Source: Kitasatospora viridis | Lineage (GTDB): Bacteria; Actinomycetota; Actinomycetes; Streptomycetales; Streptomycetaceae | Assembly (NCBI RefSeq): GCF_007829815.1 | Contig: NZ_VIWT01000001.1 | Location: 3,495,501 to 3,559,500, forward strand | DNA: 64,000 nt | Reading direction: 5' to 3' | Shown here: piece after piece, positions 43,205 to 53,604 of the stretch | How positions within the stretch are numbered: the first letter of the stretch is position 1 | Layout of the letters: each line of letters opens with the position of its first letter | Translations under genes and position numbers: made by a program | Notes under the pieces: generated by a model | Databases searched by the model: none | The model's input: only the letters and a program-made list of their open reading frames with translations | What the model was told of the DNA's origin: nothing

Positions 43205-44413
43205 TCATCGGGCGGCCTTCAGCGGCAGTACGGCACGGATCCGGAAGCCGCCGCCGGGCCGCGGACCGGCGTCCAGGCTGCCGCTGACCATGCCGATCCG
43301 CTCCCGCATGCCGATCAGGCCGTGGCCCAGACCGTCGGTGCCCCCGTGGGCCAGCTGCTCGTCGGTGGAGCCGCGGCCGTCGTCCTCGATCAGCACGTTC
43401 AGGTCGCGGTCGCCGAAGTCCACCGCGACCTTGGCGCTCACGTTGGGACCGCCATGCTTGCGGACGTTGGTGAGAGCCTCCTGAACGATCCGGTAGACCG
43501 TCAGTTCGACGCCCCGGGGCAGCTCGCGCGGGGTGCCGGAGGTGCTGAACTCCACCGGCAGGCCGGCCGTGCGGACCTGTTCGAGGAGCTCGGGCAGCTC
43601 CTCCACGCCGGGCTGCGGCACGTACTCCTCGGTGGTGTCCGAGGTGCGCAGCACGCCGAGCAGCCGGCGCATCTCGACCAGCGCCTGCCGGCCGGTGGAG
43701 GCGATGGTGCCCAGCGCCTCCTTCGCCTGGCCCGGCGAGTTGTCCATCACGTAGGCGGCGCCGTCGGCCTGCACGATCATCACCGAGACGTTGTGCGCCA
43801 CCACGTCGTGCAGCTCGCGGGCGATCCGGGCCCGCTCGGCGGCCACCGCCACCTTGGCCTGGGCGTCCCGCTCCCGCTCCAGCCGCTCGGCCCGGTCCTC
43901 CAGCTCGGTCAGGTAGGCCCGGCGGACCCGGGTCAGCCGGCCCCAGGCCCAGCAGAGGATGAAGGGGGTGGAGAGCAGCGCGGAGACGAAGACCTCCTGG
44001 GCCGAGCCGTGGCCGGCCCGGGCCGCCGGGTCGCTCTCCTGCTGATGCTGGATCAGCAGCGTCAGCGGGCCGGCGCAGAGGCCGCCGACCAGGGCCAGCC
44101 GGGAGACCCACTGGGCGCCGAACGCGGCGCCGGTGTAGACGAAGACCAGGTAGCCGATCGAGGAGGCCTCGGGCGAGATGCTCAGGCCGACCTGGAGCAG
44201 GCCGATCAGCAGGCCTCCGGTGACGGCGATCTGCGGGCGGCGCCGCCGGATCACCATCAGCACCGCGATCACCCCGGTGATGACCAGGTACCAAGCCCGG
44301 TGTGCCCCCTCGCTGCTGATGTTGGACACCAGCGAGAGGAAGACCACCAGGGCGGCCCAGGCTCCGTCCACCACCATCGGGTGTCCGCGGAGCCAGGCGT
44401 TGAGTCGATGCAC
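43205..44413 (-). CDS. Membrane sensor histidine kinase (HPK7 / HisKA_3)
   Basis: The product has 402 residues from GTG 44413. About six hydrophobic helices in the first 170 residues form the sensor ([20 protein letters not shown] and following), then a coiled coil, the phospho-His motif [18 protein letters not shown] and an ATPase domain ([28 protein letters not shown]). GTG lies 6 bases after TACGCT without a ribosome site, suggesting a leaderless mRNA; the ORF is open for 123 more bases. It partners with the regulator at 42490. Signal unknown. Confidence 0.92.
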   Translation of the reverse strand: MHRLNAWLRGHPMVVDGAWAALVVFLSLVSNISSEGAHRAWYLVITGVIAVLMVIRRRRPQIAVTGGLLIGLLQVGLSISPEASSIGYLVFVYTGAAFGAQWVSRLALVGGLCAGPLTLLIQHQQESDPAARAGHGSAQEVFVSALLSTPFILCWAWGRLTRVRRAYLTELEDRAERLERERDAQAKVAVAAERARIARELHDVVAHNVSVMIVQADGAAYVMDNSPGQAKEALGTIASTGRQALVEMRRLLGVLRTSDTTEEYVPQPGVEELPELLEQVRTAGLPVEFSTSGTPRELPRGVELTVYRIVQEALTNVRKHGGPNVSAKVAVDFGDRDLNVLIEDDGRGSTDEQLAHGGTDGLGHGLIGMRERIGMVSGSLDAGPRPGGGFRIRAVLPLKAAR

Positions 44414-44507
44414 ATACCAAGCGTAGGCAGCCGAGGGGGGTCGTCCCGTCCACCGGGAGGGCGATCCGCGTCTCGTCCGCAGGTCGGAGGCGGGTACGGT
44501 CGCGGGC

Positions 44508-45515
44508 ATGAGCTGGATGCGCTGGCGACCCGCCATGGAACGGGCCCTGTACGGGCCGCAGGGCGGGTTCTACCGCAGGCCGGAGGGCCCGGCGGGGCAC
44601 TTCAGGACCTCGGTGCACGCCTCCACCCAGTACGCGCAGGCGGTCGGGCGCCTGCTCCTGGAGGTGGACGCGGCCCTCGGCCACCCGGAGGAGATCGCCC
44701 TGGTCGACATCGGGGCCGGGCGCGGCGAGCTGGTCGGGCGGCTGGCCGACCTGCTGCCCGGGCGACTGCGGGCCTGCGGGGTGGAGCTGGCGGAGCGGCC
44801 GGCCGACCTGCCGGCCGGGGTCCAGTGGTGCGAGCGGGTGCCCGAAGGGGCGGTCGGGCTGCTCTTCGCCAACGAGTGGCTGGACAACGTGCCGCTGGAC
44901 CTCGCCGAGCGGGACGCGGCCGGGGTGCTGCGCTACCTGGAGGTGGACGGGGCGGGTCAGGAGCGGTTGGGGGAGCCGCTGGAGCCGGCCGACCTCGCCT
45001 GGGTGGAGCGCTGGTGGCCCTCGGACGGCGAGCCGGAGGGCGAGCGCGTCGAGATCGGGCGGCCGCGGGACGAGGCCTGGGCGGCGGCGGTCGGCCGGCT
45101 CGACCGTGGGCTCGCGGTGGCGGTGGACTACGCGCACCGGGCGTCGGACCGGCCGATCTTCGGCACCCTGACCGGCTTCCGGCGGGGCCGCGAGGTGCCC
45201 CCGGTGCCGGACGGCAGCTGCGACCTGACGGCCCATGTGGCGCTGGACTCGGTGGCGGTTCCCGGTATCCACAGCCTGTGGACGACGCAGCGGGAGGCGC
45301 TGCACGCGCTCGGCGTCTCCGGCACCCGGCCGCCGCTGGAGCTGGCCGGCCGCGACCCGGCCGGCTACCTGCGCGCGCTGGCCGCCGCCGGGGAGGCGGC
45401 CGAGCTCACCGCGAGCGCCGGCCTGGGCGGTTTCGGCTGGCTGCTGCAGGCCGTCCGGATGCCGGTACCGGAACTCCTGGCGGGGCTCGCGGGATGGCAG
45501 ACTCTGGAGCCATGA
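44508..45515 (+). CDS. SAM-dependent methyltransferase, MidA/NDUFAF7 family
   Basis: The product has 335 residues. It matches the MidA family: [11 protein letters not shown] near the N-terminus, SAM-binding [16 protein letters not shown], then [17 protein letters not shown] and [14 protein letters not shown]. In eukaryotes NDUFAF7 (MidA) dimethylates an Arg in NDUFS2, the NuoD subunit of complex I. The gene's TGA overlaps the ATG of nuoD (ATGA), so enzyme and likely substrate are translated together. It is divergent from the histidine kinase gene. Confidence 0.9.
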   Translation: MSWMRWRPAMERALYGPQGGFYRRPEGPAGHFRTSVHASTQYAQAVGRLLLEVDAALGHPEEIALVDIGAGRGELVGRLADLLPGRLRACGVELAERPADLPAGVQWCERVPEGAVGLLFANEWLDNVPLDLAERDAAGVLRYLEVDGAGQERLGEPLEPADLAWVERWWPSDGEPEGERVEIGRPRDEAWAAAVGRLDRGLAVAVDYAHRASDRPIFGTLTGFRRGREVPPVPDGSCDLTAHVALDSVAVPGIHSLWTTQREALHALGVSGTRPPLELAGRDPAGYLRALAAAGEAAELTASAGLGGFGWLLQAVRMPVPELLAGLAGWQTLEP

Positions 45516-46669
45516 GCGCTCTGAGGGAGACCACGGTCGGCGTCGGCGCCGGTGCCGAGAACACCGCGACCGACATGGTGCTGAACATCGGCCCGCAGCA
45601 CCCGGCCACCCACGGCGTGCTGCGGCTGAAGCTGGTGCTGGACGGCGAACGGATCGTCAGCGCCGAGCCGATCATCGGCTACATGCACCGCGGCGCCGAG
45701 AAGCTCTTCGAGGCCCGGGACTACCGGCAGATCATCATGCTGGCGAACCGGCACGACTGGCTCTCCGCCTTCTCCAACGAACTCGGCGTGGTGCTCGCCG
45801 TCGAGCGGATGCTCGGCATGGAGGTGCCCGAGCGCGCCGTCTGGACCCGCACCCTGCTCGCCGAGCTCAACCGGGTGCTCAACCACCTGATGTTCATCGG
45901 CTCCTACCCGCTGGAGCTCGGCGGCATCACCCCGGTCTTCTACGCCTTCACCGCCCGCGAGGAGCTCCAGCACGTGCTGGAGGAGGCCAGCGGCGGCCGG
46001 ATGCACTACATGTTCAACCGGGTCGGCGGCCTCAAGGAGGACCTGCCGGCCGGCTGGCTCGGCCGGGTCCGCGCCGCCGTCGCCGCCGTCCGCGCCCAGC
46101 TGCCGGTCTACCAGGACCTGGTGCTCGGCAACGAGATCTTCCGGGCCCGCACCGCCGGCGTCGGCGTGCTCTCGCCCGAGCACGTGCAGGCCTACGGCGT
46201 CACCGGCCCGATCGCCCGGGCCAGCGGGGTGGACTTCGACCTGCGCCGCGACGAGCCCTACCTGGCCTACGGCGAGCTGCGGGACGTGCTCTCCGTCGCG
46301 GTCCGCGAGGAGGGCGACTGCCTGGCCCGGTTCGAGTGCCTGCTGGAGCAGACCCAGAACTCGCTCGACCTCGCCGACGCCTGCCTGGACCGGGTGGCCG
46401 CCCTGGCGCCCGGCCCGGTGAACCTGCGGCTGCCCAAGGTGCTCAAGGCCCCCGAGGGCGAGACCTACGCGTGGACCGAGAACCCGCTCGGGGTGAACGG
46501 CTACTACCTGGTCTCGCGCGGCGACAAGACGCCGTGGCGGCTGAAGCTGCGCTCGGCGTCCTTCAACAACATCCAGGCGCTGACCGAGCTGCTGCCCGGC
46601 ACGCTGGTGGCCGACATGGTCGCGATCCTCGGGTCGATGTTCTTCGTGGTCGGCGACATCGACAAGTAG
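45512..46669 (+). CDS. nuoD: NADH-quinone oxidoreductase subunit D-like (standalone NuoD)
   Basis: The product has 385 residues. It has the NuoD core: [59 protein letters not shown], and the C-terminal [22 protein letters not shown] in part as [19 protein letters not shown]. It stands alone, not in a nuoA-N cluster, and is coupled to the MidA methyltransferase. The Arg of HRGAEK (Arg60) corresponds, by hand alignment, to the Arg methylated in human NDUFS2. The convergent gene stops 6 bp away. It may be a second NuoD with a partial or alternative complex I. Confidence 0.92.
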   Translation: MSALRETTVGVGAGAENTATDMVLNIGPQHPATHGVLRLKLVLDGERIVSAEPIIGYMHRGAEKLFEARDYRQIIMLANRHDWLSAFSNELGVVLAVERMLGMEVPERAVWTRTLLAELNRVLNHLMFIGSYPLELGGITPVFYAFTAREELQHVLEEASGGRMHYMFNRVGGLKEDLPAGWLGRVRAAVAAVRAQLPVYQDLVLGNEIFRARTAGVGVLSPEHVQAYGVTGPIARASGVDFDLRRDEPYLAYGELRDVLSVAVREEGDCLARFECLLEQTQNSLDLADACLDRVAALAPGPVNLRLPKVLKAPEGETYAWTENPLGVNGYYLVSRGDKTPWRLKLRSASFNNIQALTELLPGTLVADMVAILGSMFFVVGDIDK

Positions 46670-46675
46670 GACCGG

Positions 46676-47536
46676 CTACTCCTTGTCGCCCTTGGCGTCC
46701 TTGTCGTCCTTCTTGCGCTTCTTCGGGTCGGCGGGGTGGGGCGCCAGCTTGCGGTCGCCCTTGCCGGCGATCCGCTGCTCGCACAGCTCGGCCAGCACCG
46801 CGTACGCCTGAGCACCCATCAGCTCGGTCAGCTCCGGCCGGTAGCTGACGTAGACCGGCTGGACGGCCTGGTGCGCCTCCGGGCTGCTGGTGCACCACCA
46901 GTGCAGGTCGTGGCCGCCCGGGCCCCAGCCGCGCCGGTCGTACTCGCCGATCGACACCTGGAGGTAGCGGGTGTCGTCCGGCCGGTCGATCCAGTCGTAG
47001 GTGCGGCGGATCGGCAGCTGCCAGCAGACGTCCGGCTTGGTCTCCAGCGGCTCCTTGCCCTCCTTGAGCGCCAGGGTGTGCAGCGCGCAGCCCTGGCCGC
47101 CGGGGAAGCCGGGGCCGTTGAGGAAGATGCAGGCGCCGTCGACCCGGCGGGTCTGCCGGTCGCCGTCCTCGTCGAGCATGGTGATGCCGCCGTCGATCTT
47201 GAGGCGGCCCTTCTTGTCGGTGCCCTCGGCGAAGTGCTGCCAGGTCTCGGGGGTGAGCCGGCGGGCGTGCTCGACCACCCGCTGCTCGTCGTCCTCGTCC
47301 GAGTAGTGCGCGCCCAGCGTGCAGCAGCCGTCCGACTCGCCGCGGCCCGGGCGGATGCCGTGGCAGCCCTGGCCGAAGATGCAGCCCCAGCGGGAGGTCA
47401 GCCAGGTCAGGTCGCAGCGGAACACCTGGTCGTCGTCGGTCGGGTCGGTGAACTCGACCCAGGCACGGGGGAAGTCGGCGCCGACCTCGGGGAGCGGCTT
47501 CTTGCGGGTGGGGGCGGGGATGTCGATGGCGGCCAC
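46676..47536 (-). CDS. Conserved Cys-rich hypothetical protein (Rv0495c-like)
   Basis: The product has 286 residues from GTG 47536. It has a cluster of Cys that suggests metal or Fe-S binding: [20 protein letters not shown], then [15 protein letters not shown], later [20 protein letters not shown]. The tail is Lys/Asp-rich. It appears orthologous to Mycobacterium Rv0495c, which lies beside ppx as here. GTG is 6 bases after TACCCT with no ribosome site, fitting a leaderless mRNA. Function unknown. Confidence 0.8.
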   Translation of the reverse strand: MAAIDIPAPTRKKPLPEVGADFPRAWVEFTDPTDDDQVFRCDLTWLTSRWGCIFGQGCHGIRPGRGESDGCCTLGAHYSDEDDEQRVVEHARRLTPETWQHFAEGTDKKGRLKIDGGITMLDEDGDRQTRRVDGACIFLNGPGFPGGQGCALHTLALKEGKEPLETKPDVCWQLPIRRTYDWIDRPDDTRYLQVSIGEYDRRGWGPGGHDLHWWCTSSPEAHQAVQPVYVSYRPELTELMGAQAYAVLAELCEQRIAGKGDRKLAPHPADPKKRKKDDKDAKGDKE

Positions 47537-47583
47537 CCGGCAAGGGTAGGGCAGCCGGGTGACCGAACGTGTCCGGGAGCGGG

Positions 47584-48339
47584 TCAGGCCGCCAAGAAGT
47601 CCTCCAACTCCTTCGCGAAGTGCACCGGGACCTCGTACATCGGGTAGTGCCCCGAGTTGGCCAGCTCGGTGAGCTCGGCGTTCGGGAAGAGCTCCAGCCA
47701 GGTGCGGCGCATCAGCTCGGCGGTCAGTGCCAGGTCGTGCTCGCCGGTGAAGACCTTGACCGGCAGCTCCAGCCCGGCCACCCCGGCGGAGACGTCCTGG
47801 CCCGCCCAGTCCTCGAAGTAGGCGGCGCAGGCGTCCACCCGGGAGGTGGCGGAGGAGCGGGCCACCATCCGGTCCAGCCAGACCGCCTTGGCCCGCTGCC
47901 CGGTCACCAGGTCGATGATCATCCGGCGGGCGGTGAAGTTCTGCGGTGCGGCCCGGAACAGCTGCCAGCCCTGCTCGTCCATCTCGTACACGCCGGCCGG
48001 CACCGGCGCCACCCCGACCAGCTTGCGCACCCGGTGCGGCGCCTCGGCCAGCACCCGCTGCGCCGCCTTGCCGCCCATCGAGTGGCCGACCAGCGAGAAG
48101 GTGTCCCAGCCCAGCTGGTCGGCCAGCGCCAGCGCGTCCTGGGCGATCTCGGCCAGGGTGAACTCGCCCGGCTCGGCCACCCGGTCGCCGTAGCCCCGGT
48201 AGTCGAGCATCGCGTAGGAGAAGGCGGAGCGGTCCAGGTAGTCGAGGAACGGACCCCAGCCCGAGGTGGTCCCGAACCAGTCGTGCAGGACGATGACCTT
48301 GTGCTCGCCCGCGCCGACGAGGCGGTGACTGATCGTCAT
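47584..48339 (-). CDS. Alpha/beta hydrolase
   Basis: The product has 251 residues. Elements: [17 protein letters not shown] (oxyanion loop), [17 protein letters not shown] (nucleophile Ser), a late Asp in [14 protein letters not shown] and His in [15 protein letters not shown] 48339 has GGAG ten bases upstream. It is divergent from the ppx gene with 131 bp between. Substrate unknown; the family includes esterases, epoxide hydrolases and haloperoxidase-like enzymes. Confidence 0.88.
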   Translation of the reverse strand: MTISHRLVGAGEHKVIVLHDWFGTTSGWGPFLDYLDRSAFSYAMLDYRGYGDRVAEPGEFTLAEIAQDALALADQLGWDTFSLVGHSMGGKAAQRVLAEAPHRVRKLVGVAPVPAGVYEMDEQGWQLFRAAPQNFTARRMIIDLVTGQRAKAVWLDRMVARSSATSRVDACAAYFEDWAGQDVSAGVAGLELPVKVFTGEHDLALTAELMRRTWLELFPNAELTELANSGHYPMYEVPVHFAKELEDFLAA

Positions 48340-48470
48340 GGTTGCTTGGCTCCAAGCGGTGAGGGTGGATCGACGGATGGTCAGCACCGCCCAGGCTGGC
48401 GCCACGACGATTCGATCAGCAATCGAACAGGCGGGATTTCCGCAGGTGCGGTGGCGTAGCGTGGTGCGTT

Positions 48471-49406
48471 ATGCGACTCGGTGTCCTCGACGTAGGTTCC
48501 AACACGGTGCACTTCCTGGTGGTGGACGCCCACCCCGGTGCCGCGCCGCTGGCCGCCTACTCGCACAAGGCGGAGCTGCGCCTGGCCGAACTCCTGGACG
48601 AGCAGGGGGCGATCCGGGAGGACGGGATACGGCGGCTGATCGACCACATCGCCTCCTCGCTGCGGGTCGCCGAGGACAAGGGCGTGGTCGACCTGCTGCC
48701 GTTCGCCACCTCGGCCGTGCGGGAGGCCGCCAACGGCGAGGCGGTGCTGGAGCGGATCGAGCAGGAGACCGGGGTCGAGCTCCAGGTGCTCTCCGGGCAG
48801 GACGAGGCCCGGCTCACCTTCCTGGCCGTGCGCCGCTGGTTCGGCTGGTCCTCCGGCCGGCTGCTCGACCTGGACATCGGCGGCGGCTCGCTGGAGATCG
48901 CCTGCGGCATCGACGAGCAGCCGGACGCCGCCTTCTCGCTGCCGCTCGGCGCCGGCCGGCTCACCGTCGGCTGGCTGCCCGACGACCTGCCCGACCCGGA
49001 GCGGGTGCGCGAGCTGCGCCGGCACATCCGGGCCGAGATCGCCACGGTGGTCGGCGAGGTGGCCCGGCTGGGCCCGCCGGACCACGCGGTGGCCACCTCC
49101 AAGACCTTCAAGCAGCTGGCCCGGATGACCGGCGCCGCCCCCGCCGAGGCCGGCCCCCGGGTGCCGCGCAAGCTCGGCCGCAGCGGGCTGGCCGCCTGGG
49201 TGCCCCGGCTGGCCGCGATGACGGCGGCCGAGCGCTCGCGGATCCCCGGGGTCTCCGAGGGGCGCGCCAGACAGCTGCTGGCCGGCGCCCTGGTGGCGGA
49301 CGCCGCGATGGACCTGTTCGGCCTGGAGGAGCTGGACATCTGTCCCTGGGCCCTGCGCGAGGGCATCATCCTGCGCCGCCTGGACTCGCTCGACCCCGCC
49401 CGCTAG
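48471..49406 (+). CDS. Exopolyphosphatase/guanosine pentaphosphatase (Ppx/GppA family)
   Basis: The product has 311 residues, the short form seen in actinobacteria (mycobacterial Rv0496-like). Motifs: [50 protein letters not shown]. It hydrolyses polyphosphate and/or pppGpp, tying to the stringent response. The ATG lies 8 bases after TAGCGT (48457-48462) and has no clear ribosome site. It is followed by the TIM-barrel gene. Confidence 0.93.
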   Translation: MRLGVLDVGSNTVHFLVVDAHPGAAPLAAYSHKAELRLAELLDEQGAIREDGIRRLIDHIASSLRVAEDKGVVDLLPFATSAVREAANGEAVLERIEQETGVELQVLSGQDEARLTFLAVRRWFGWSSGRLLDLDIGGGSLEIACGIDEQPDAAFSLPLGAGRLTVGWLPDDLPDPERVRELRRHIRAEIATVVGEVARLGPPDHAVATSKTFKQLARMTGAAPAEAGPRVPRKLGRSGLAAWVPRLAAMTAAERSRIPGVSEGRARQLLAGALVADAAMDLFGLEELDICPWALREGIILRRLDSLDPAR

Positions 49407-49423
49407 CCCGTAACCTGAGGGAC

Positions 49424-50341
49424 GTGGAAGAGCAGAGCGGACGGCCGCCGCGCCGCCGGGTCGGGCGGCGCAAGGAGCCGCGCAGGGACCCCCTGCTGCG
49501 CACCACCGACCGGCTGGTGCTGCCCCGCCACCCGGCGCTGCACATCCCGGACAACAAGATCGCCCTGTCCACCGCCTCGGTCTACCCGGACAACACCCGG
49601 ATCGCCTTCGAGCTGGCCGCCCGGCTCGGCTACGACGGGGTCGAGGTGATGGTCTGGAACGACCCGGTCAGCCAGAGCCTGCCGGCCCTGCGCGAACTCT
49701 CCGAGCGCTACCGGGTGCCGATCCTGGCGGTGCACGCGCCCTGCCTGCTGATCACCCAGCGGGTGTGGACCACCGACCCGTGGACCAAGCTCAAGCGGGC
49801 CCGGGCGGCGGCCGAGAAGCTCGGCGCGGACACCGTGGTGGTGCACCCGCCGTTCCGCTGGCAGCGGCAGTACGCCAAGGAGTTCGTGCTCGGCATCGAG
49901 CGGATGGCGAACGAGACGCCGGTCCGGTTCGCGGTGGAGAACATGTACCCCTGGCGCTACAAGGACCGCGAGGTGCTGGCCTACGCGCCGGGCTGGGACG
50001 TCACCGAGGAGGCCTACCGGCACTTCACGGTGGACCTCTCGCACGTCGCCACCTCGCGGATCGACGCCTTCGAGATGGTCGACCGGATGGGCGACCGGCT
50101 GGCCCACGTGCACCTGGCCGACGGCTCCGGCTCCGGCAAGGACGAGCACCTGATCCCCGGCCGCGGCAAGCAGCCCTGCGCCGAACTGCTGGAGCGCCTG
50201 GCCCGCACCGGCTTCGACGGCCACGTGGTGCTGGAGGTCAACACCCGGCGGTCCGGCTCGCCCGCCGAGCGGGAGGCCGACCTCGCCGAGGCGCTCGCCT
50301 TCACCCGGCTGCACCTGGCCACGGGCTCGCGCGTACGCTGA
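49424..50341 (+). CDS. Sugar phosphate isomerase/epimerase-like TIM-barrel protein
   Basis: The product has 305 residues. It is an AP-endonuclease-2/xylose-isomerase-like barrel: [34 protein letters not shown] in part as [17 protein letters not shown]; metal ligands in [45 protein letters not shown] and VLEVNTR. It corresponds to mycobacterial Rv0498 in position. GTG 49424 lies 7 bases after TAACCT with GAGGG overlapping. Substrate unknown. Confidence 0.88.
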   Translation: MEEQSGRPPRRRVGRRKEPRRDPLLRTTDRLVLPRHPALHIPDNKIALSTASVYPDNTRIAFELAARLGYDGVEVMVWNDPVSQSLPALRELSERYRVPILAVHAPCLLITQRVWTTDPWTKLKRARAAAEKLGADTVVVHPPFRWQRQYAKEFVLGIERMANETPVRFAVENMYPWRYKDREVLAYAPGWDVTEEAYRHFTVDLSHVATSRIDAFEMVDRMGDRLAHVHLADGSGSGKDEHLIPGRGKQPCAELLERLARTGFDGHVVLEVNTRRSGSPAEREADLAEALAFTRLHLATGSRVR

Positions 50342-50373
50342 CCGTCAGGCGAGACGACCCGGGGAGCACGGAC

Positions 50374-51135
50374 ATGACGGACACTCAGCACCAGCACCAC
50401 GCCGCCTCCTTCGGTGCCGTGGCCGCTGACTACGACAAGGCCCGTCCCTCCTACCCGCCGGCGCTGTTCGAGGCGATCGAGCGGCTGGCCGGCCGCCCGC
50501 TGCGCGGCGCGGACGTGCTGGACGTGGGCGCCGGCACCGGCATCGCCACCCGGCTGCTGGCCGAGCGCGGCGCCCGGGTGATCGCGGTGGAGCCGAGCGC
50601 CGGGATGGCCGCCCAGCTGCACGCCGTCAGCCCGCAGATCCCGGTGGTCAAGGGCGTGGGCGACGAGCTGCCGTGCCACGACGCGAGCGCCGACCTGATC
50701 ACCTACGCCCAGGCCTTCCACTGGACCGACCCGGCGAAGTCGCTCCCGGAGGCGCTGCGGGTGCTGCGGCCCGGCGGCGCGCTGGTGCTGTTCTGGAACC
50801 TGAAGGACCGTTCGGTCGAGTGGCTGGCCGAGCAGGAGCGCCGGCACGCGGCCGCGCTGCCCTCGTACCACTACTACGGGGTGATGAACGCCGTCACCGA
50901 GCCGCTGTCCCGCCACCCCTTCCGGGTGGTCAACGAGCGGCTGCGCTGGGAGCGCACCATCACGGTGGACGACGTGATCACCGACCTGCGCTCCAAGTCC
51001 TACTTCGCGGTGGCCGAGCCCGAGCTGCGCGAGCGGGTGCTGGCCGACGACCGGGAGTGGCTGACCGGCCTGTTCCCGGACGGCCGGGTGGTCGAGCCGT
51101 ACACCGTGGACGTCACGGTCGCCGTCAAGCAGTGA
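50374..51135 (+). CDS. Class I SAM-dependent methyltransferase
   Basis: The product has 253 residues. SAM motif I VLDVGAGTGIATRLLAERGARVIAVEPS in part as DVLDVGAGTGIATRLLAER, motif II AVEPSAGM, and the post-motif AFHWTDPAKSLPEALRVLRPGG, typical of the Methyltransf_11 group. ATG 50374 has GGGGAG upstream. Substrate not predictable; the HHAASFGAVAADYDKARPSYP lead is characteristic of a common actinobacterial subgroup. Confidence 0.9.
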   Translation: MTDTQHQHHAASFGAVAADYDKARPSYPPALFEAIERLAGRPLRGADVLDVGAGTGIATRLLAERGARVIAVEPSAGMAAQLHAVSPQIPVVKGVGDELPCHDASADLITYAQAFHWTDPAKSLPEALRVLRPGGALVLFWNLKDRSVEWLAEQERRHAAALPSYHYYGVMNAVTEPLSRHPFRVVNERLRWERTITVDDVITDLRSKSYFAVAEPELRERVLADDREWLTGLFPDGRVVEPYTVDVTVAVKQ

Positions 51136-51252
51136 CGGGACCGTGTTCGATCGGGAGCTGTGGCTGATCGGGATGTGGACAGTGCGTCCGTTCCCCGGGA
51201 CGGCGGCGTAGGCTCGGCAGACACCAGCCGCCCTGAGGGAGTGGAGAAGGCA

Positions 51253-53097
51253 GTGCCCGAGCTGAAGTCCCGTACGGTCACCCACGGTCGCAACATGGCG
51301 GGCGCCCGCGCGCTTCTGCGCGCCGCCGGCGTAGCCCGCGAGGACTTCGGCAAGCCGATCATCGCGGTGGCCAACTCCTTCACCGAGTTCGTCCCCGGCC
51401 ACACCCACCTGCAGCCGGTCGGCCGGATCGTCTCCGAGGCGATCAAGCAGGCGGGCGGCATCCCGCGCGAGTTCAACACCATCGCGGTGGACGACGGCAT
51501 CGCGATGGGCCACAGCGGCATGCTCTACTCGCTGCCCTCGCGCGACCTGATCGCCGACAGCGTCGAGTACATGGTCAACGCGCACTGCGCGGACGCGCTG
51601 ATCTGCATCTCCAACTGCGACAAGATCACCCCCGGCATGCTGATGGCCGCGCTGCGCCTCAACATCCCGGTGGTCTTCGTCTCCGGCGGCCCGATGGAGG
51701 CCGGCAAGGCCACCCTGGTCGACGGCACGGTCCGCCGGCTGGACCTGATCAACGCGATCTCCGACGCGGTCAACGAGAACGTCTCCGACGCCGACATCGC
51801 GATCATCGAGGAGAACGCCTGCCCGACCTGCGGCTCCTGCTCCGGCATGTTCACCGCCAACTCGATGAACTGCCTGACCGAGGCGATCGGCCTCTCGCTG
51901 CCCGGCAACGGCTCGGTGCTGGCCACCCACACCGCCCGCAAGGCGCTCTACGAGAACGCCGGCCGGACCGTGGTCGAGATCACCAAGCGGTACTACGAGC
52001 AGGACGACGAGTCGGTGCTGCCGCGCAACGTCGCCACCCGCGCCGCGTTCGAGAACGCGATGGCGCTGGACATCGCGATGGGCGGCTCGACCAACACGAT
52101 CCTGCACCTGCTCGCCGCCGCCCAGGAGGCCGAGCTGGACTTCGACATGCGGGTGATCGACGGCATCTCGCGCAAGGTCCCGTGCCTGAGCAAGGTCGCG
52201 CCGAACGGCAGCTACTACATGGAGGACGTCCACCGGGCCGGCGGCATCCCCGCCATCCTGGGCGAGCTCTACCGCGGCGGCCTGCTCAACGAGGACGTGC
52301 ACACGGTGCACGCCGACTCGCTGGCCGAGTGGCTGAAGACCTGGGACATCCGCGGCGGCTCGCCCTCCCCGGAGGCGGTCGAGCTGTTCCACGCCGCCCC
52401 CGGCTGCGTGCGCAGCGCCGAGGCCTTCTCGCAGTCCGAGCGCTGGGAGTCGCTGGACACCGACGCGGCCGGCGGCTGCATCCGCAGCGTGGCCCACGCC
52501 TACTCGGTCGAGGGCGGCCTGGCCGTGCTCTACGGCAACCTGGCCGAGGACGGCTGCATCGTGAAGACCGCCGGGGTCGACGAGTCGATCTGGACCTTCT
52601 CCGGCCCGGCCGTCGTCGTCGAGTCGCAGGAGGACGCGGTGGACGCGATCCTCGCCAAGCGGGTCAAGGAGGGCGACGTGGTGGTCATCCGCTACGAGGG
52701 CCCCAAGGGCGGCCCGGGCATGCAGGAGATGCTCTACCCGACCTCCTTCCTCAAGGGCCGCGGCCTCGGCAAGGCCTGCGCGCTGATCACCGACGGCCGG
52801 TTCTCCGGCGGCACCTCCGGCCTGTCCATCGGCCACGTCTCCCCGGAGGCGGCCTCCGGCGGCACCATCGCGCTGGTCGAGGACGGCGACGTCATCTCGA
52901 TCGACATCCCCGGCCGCTCGGTCAACCTGGAGGTCTCCTTCGAGGAGCTGCACGAGCGCCGGCTGCGGCTGGAGGAGAGCGGCGGCTACCGCCCCGCGCA
53001 CCGCGACCGCCAGGTCAGCCAGGCGCTCAAGGCCTACGCCGCGATGGCCACCTCCGCCGACAAGGGCGCGGTGCGGGACGTCAGCAAGCTGGGCTGA
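51253..53097 (+). CDS. ilvD: Dihydroxy-acid dehydratase IlvD
   Basis: IlvD makes the 2-keto acid precursors of valine, leucine and isoleucine. The 614-residue Fe-S enzyme contains the CDKITPG motif in [14 protein letters not shown] and the third-cluster Cys in [20 protein letters not shown] (given in part), with [20 protein letters not shown] near the C-terminus. GTG 51253 ([16 protein letters not shown]) is chosen over an upstream GTG 51160 because the family begins there and GGAGAAGG precedes it. Confidence 0.96.
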   Translation: MPELKSRTVTHGRNMAGARALLRAAGVAREDFGKPIIAVANSFTEFVPGHTHLQPVGRIVSEAIKQAGGIPREFNTIAVDDGIAMGHSGMLYSLPSRDLIADSVEYMVNAHCADALICISNCDKITPGMLMAALRLNIPVVFVSGGPMEAGKATLVDGTVRRLDLINAISDAVNENVSDADIAIIEENACPTCGSCSGMFTANSMNCLTEAIGLSLPGNGSVLATHTARKALYENAGRTVVEITKRYYEQDDESVLPRNVATRAAFENAMALDIAMGGSTNTILHLLAAAQEAELDFDMRVIDGISRKVPCLSKVAPNGSYYMEDVHRAGGIPAILGELYRGGLLNEDVHTVHADSLAEWLKTWDIRGGSPSPEAVELFHAAPGCVRSAEAFSQSERWESLDTDAAGGCIRSVAHAYSVEGGLAVLYGNLAEDGCIVKTAGVDESIWTFSGPAVVVESQEDAVDAILAKRVKEGDVVVIRYEGPKGGPGMQEMLYPTSFLKGRGLGKACALITDGRFSGGTSGLSIGHVSPEAASGGTIALVEDGDVISIDIPGRSVNLEVSFEELHERRLRLEESGGYRPAHRDRQVSQALKAYAAMATSADKGAVRDVSKLG

Positions 53098-53115
53098 GCC
53101 CGTTACCCTGCACAG

Positions 53116-53601
53116 GTGAGCGAAGAGACCACCCCCGCACCGCAGCCCGTCCGCTTCTTCGGCACCACCTGGGTGGACCGCGGCGGCGCGTACTGGCTGC
53201 GGCGGGTCGCGGTCTCGCTCGGGGCCCTGGCCGCCACGGCGGCCGGGGCCCTGGTGCTGCGCTTCGCGGTCAGCGGGGTGCAGCTGTCCAAGTCCGGCTC
53301 GATGGTCAACGTGCTGCTGGTCGGGGCGATCGCGCTCTGCACCTTCCTGGCCGGGCTGCGCACCTGGAAACTGCTCAGCGAGGGCCGGGACGCGCTGACC
53401 GGCTGGATGGCCGAGGACAAGTCGCTCGGCGCGGTCTGGCTGATCGGCTGCGTCGGCGCGGCCGCCGCCTACTTCTTCCGCAGCCTGGTCGAGGCCCCCG
53501 GCGAGGCCGTCCAGCGCGCCGCTTGGGAACGCGCGACCGCCCGGGCCGCGAAGCTCAGCGCGACGCGGTCCGGGCGGCCGGGGAAGCGGAAGAAGAAGTA
53601 G
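53116..53601 (+). CDS. Conserved membrane protein
   Basis: The product has 161 residues with three hydrophobic helices (about 30-55 VAVSLGALAATAAGALVL, 66-85 VNVLLVGAIALCTFLAG, 103-122 LGAVWLIGCVGAAAAYF) and a Lys/Arg-rich tail. GTG 53116 is 6 bases after TACCCT (53104-53109), leaderless in appearance. It stops 3 bp from the convergent gene. Function unknown. Confidence 0.75.
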   Translation: MSEETTPAPQPVRFFGTTWVDRGGAYWLRRVAVSLGALAATAAGALVLRFAVSGVQLSKSGSMVNVLLVGAIALCTFLAGLRTWKLLSEGRDALTGWMAEDKSLGAVWLIGCVGAAAAYFFRSLVEAPGEAVQRAAWERATARAAKLSATRSGRPGKRKKK

Positions 53602-53604
53602 CGG

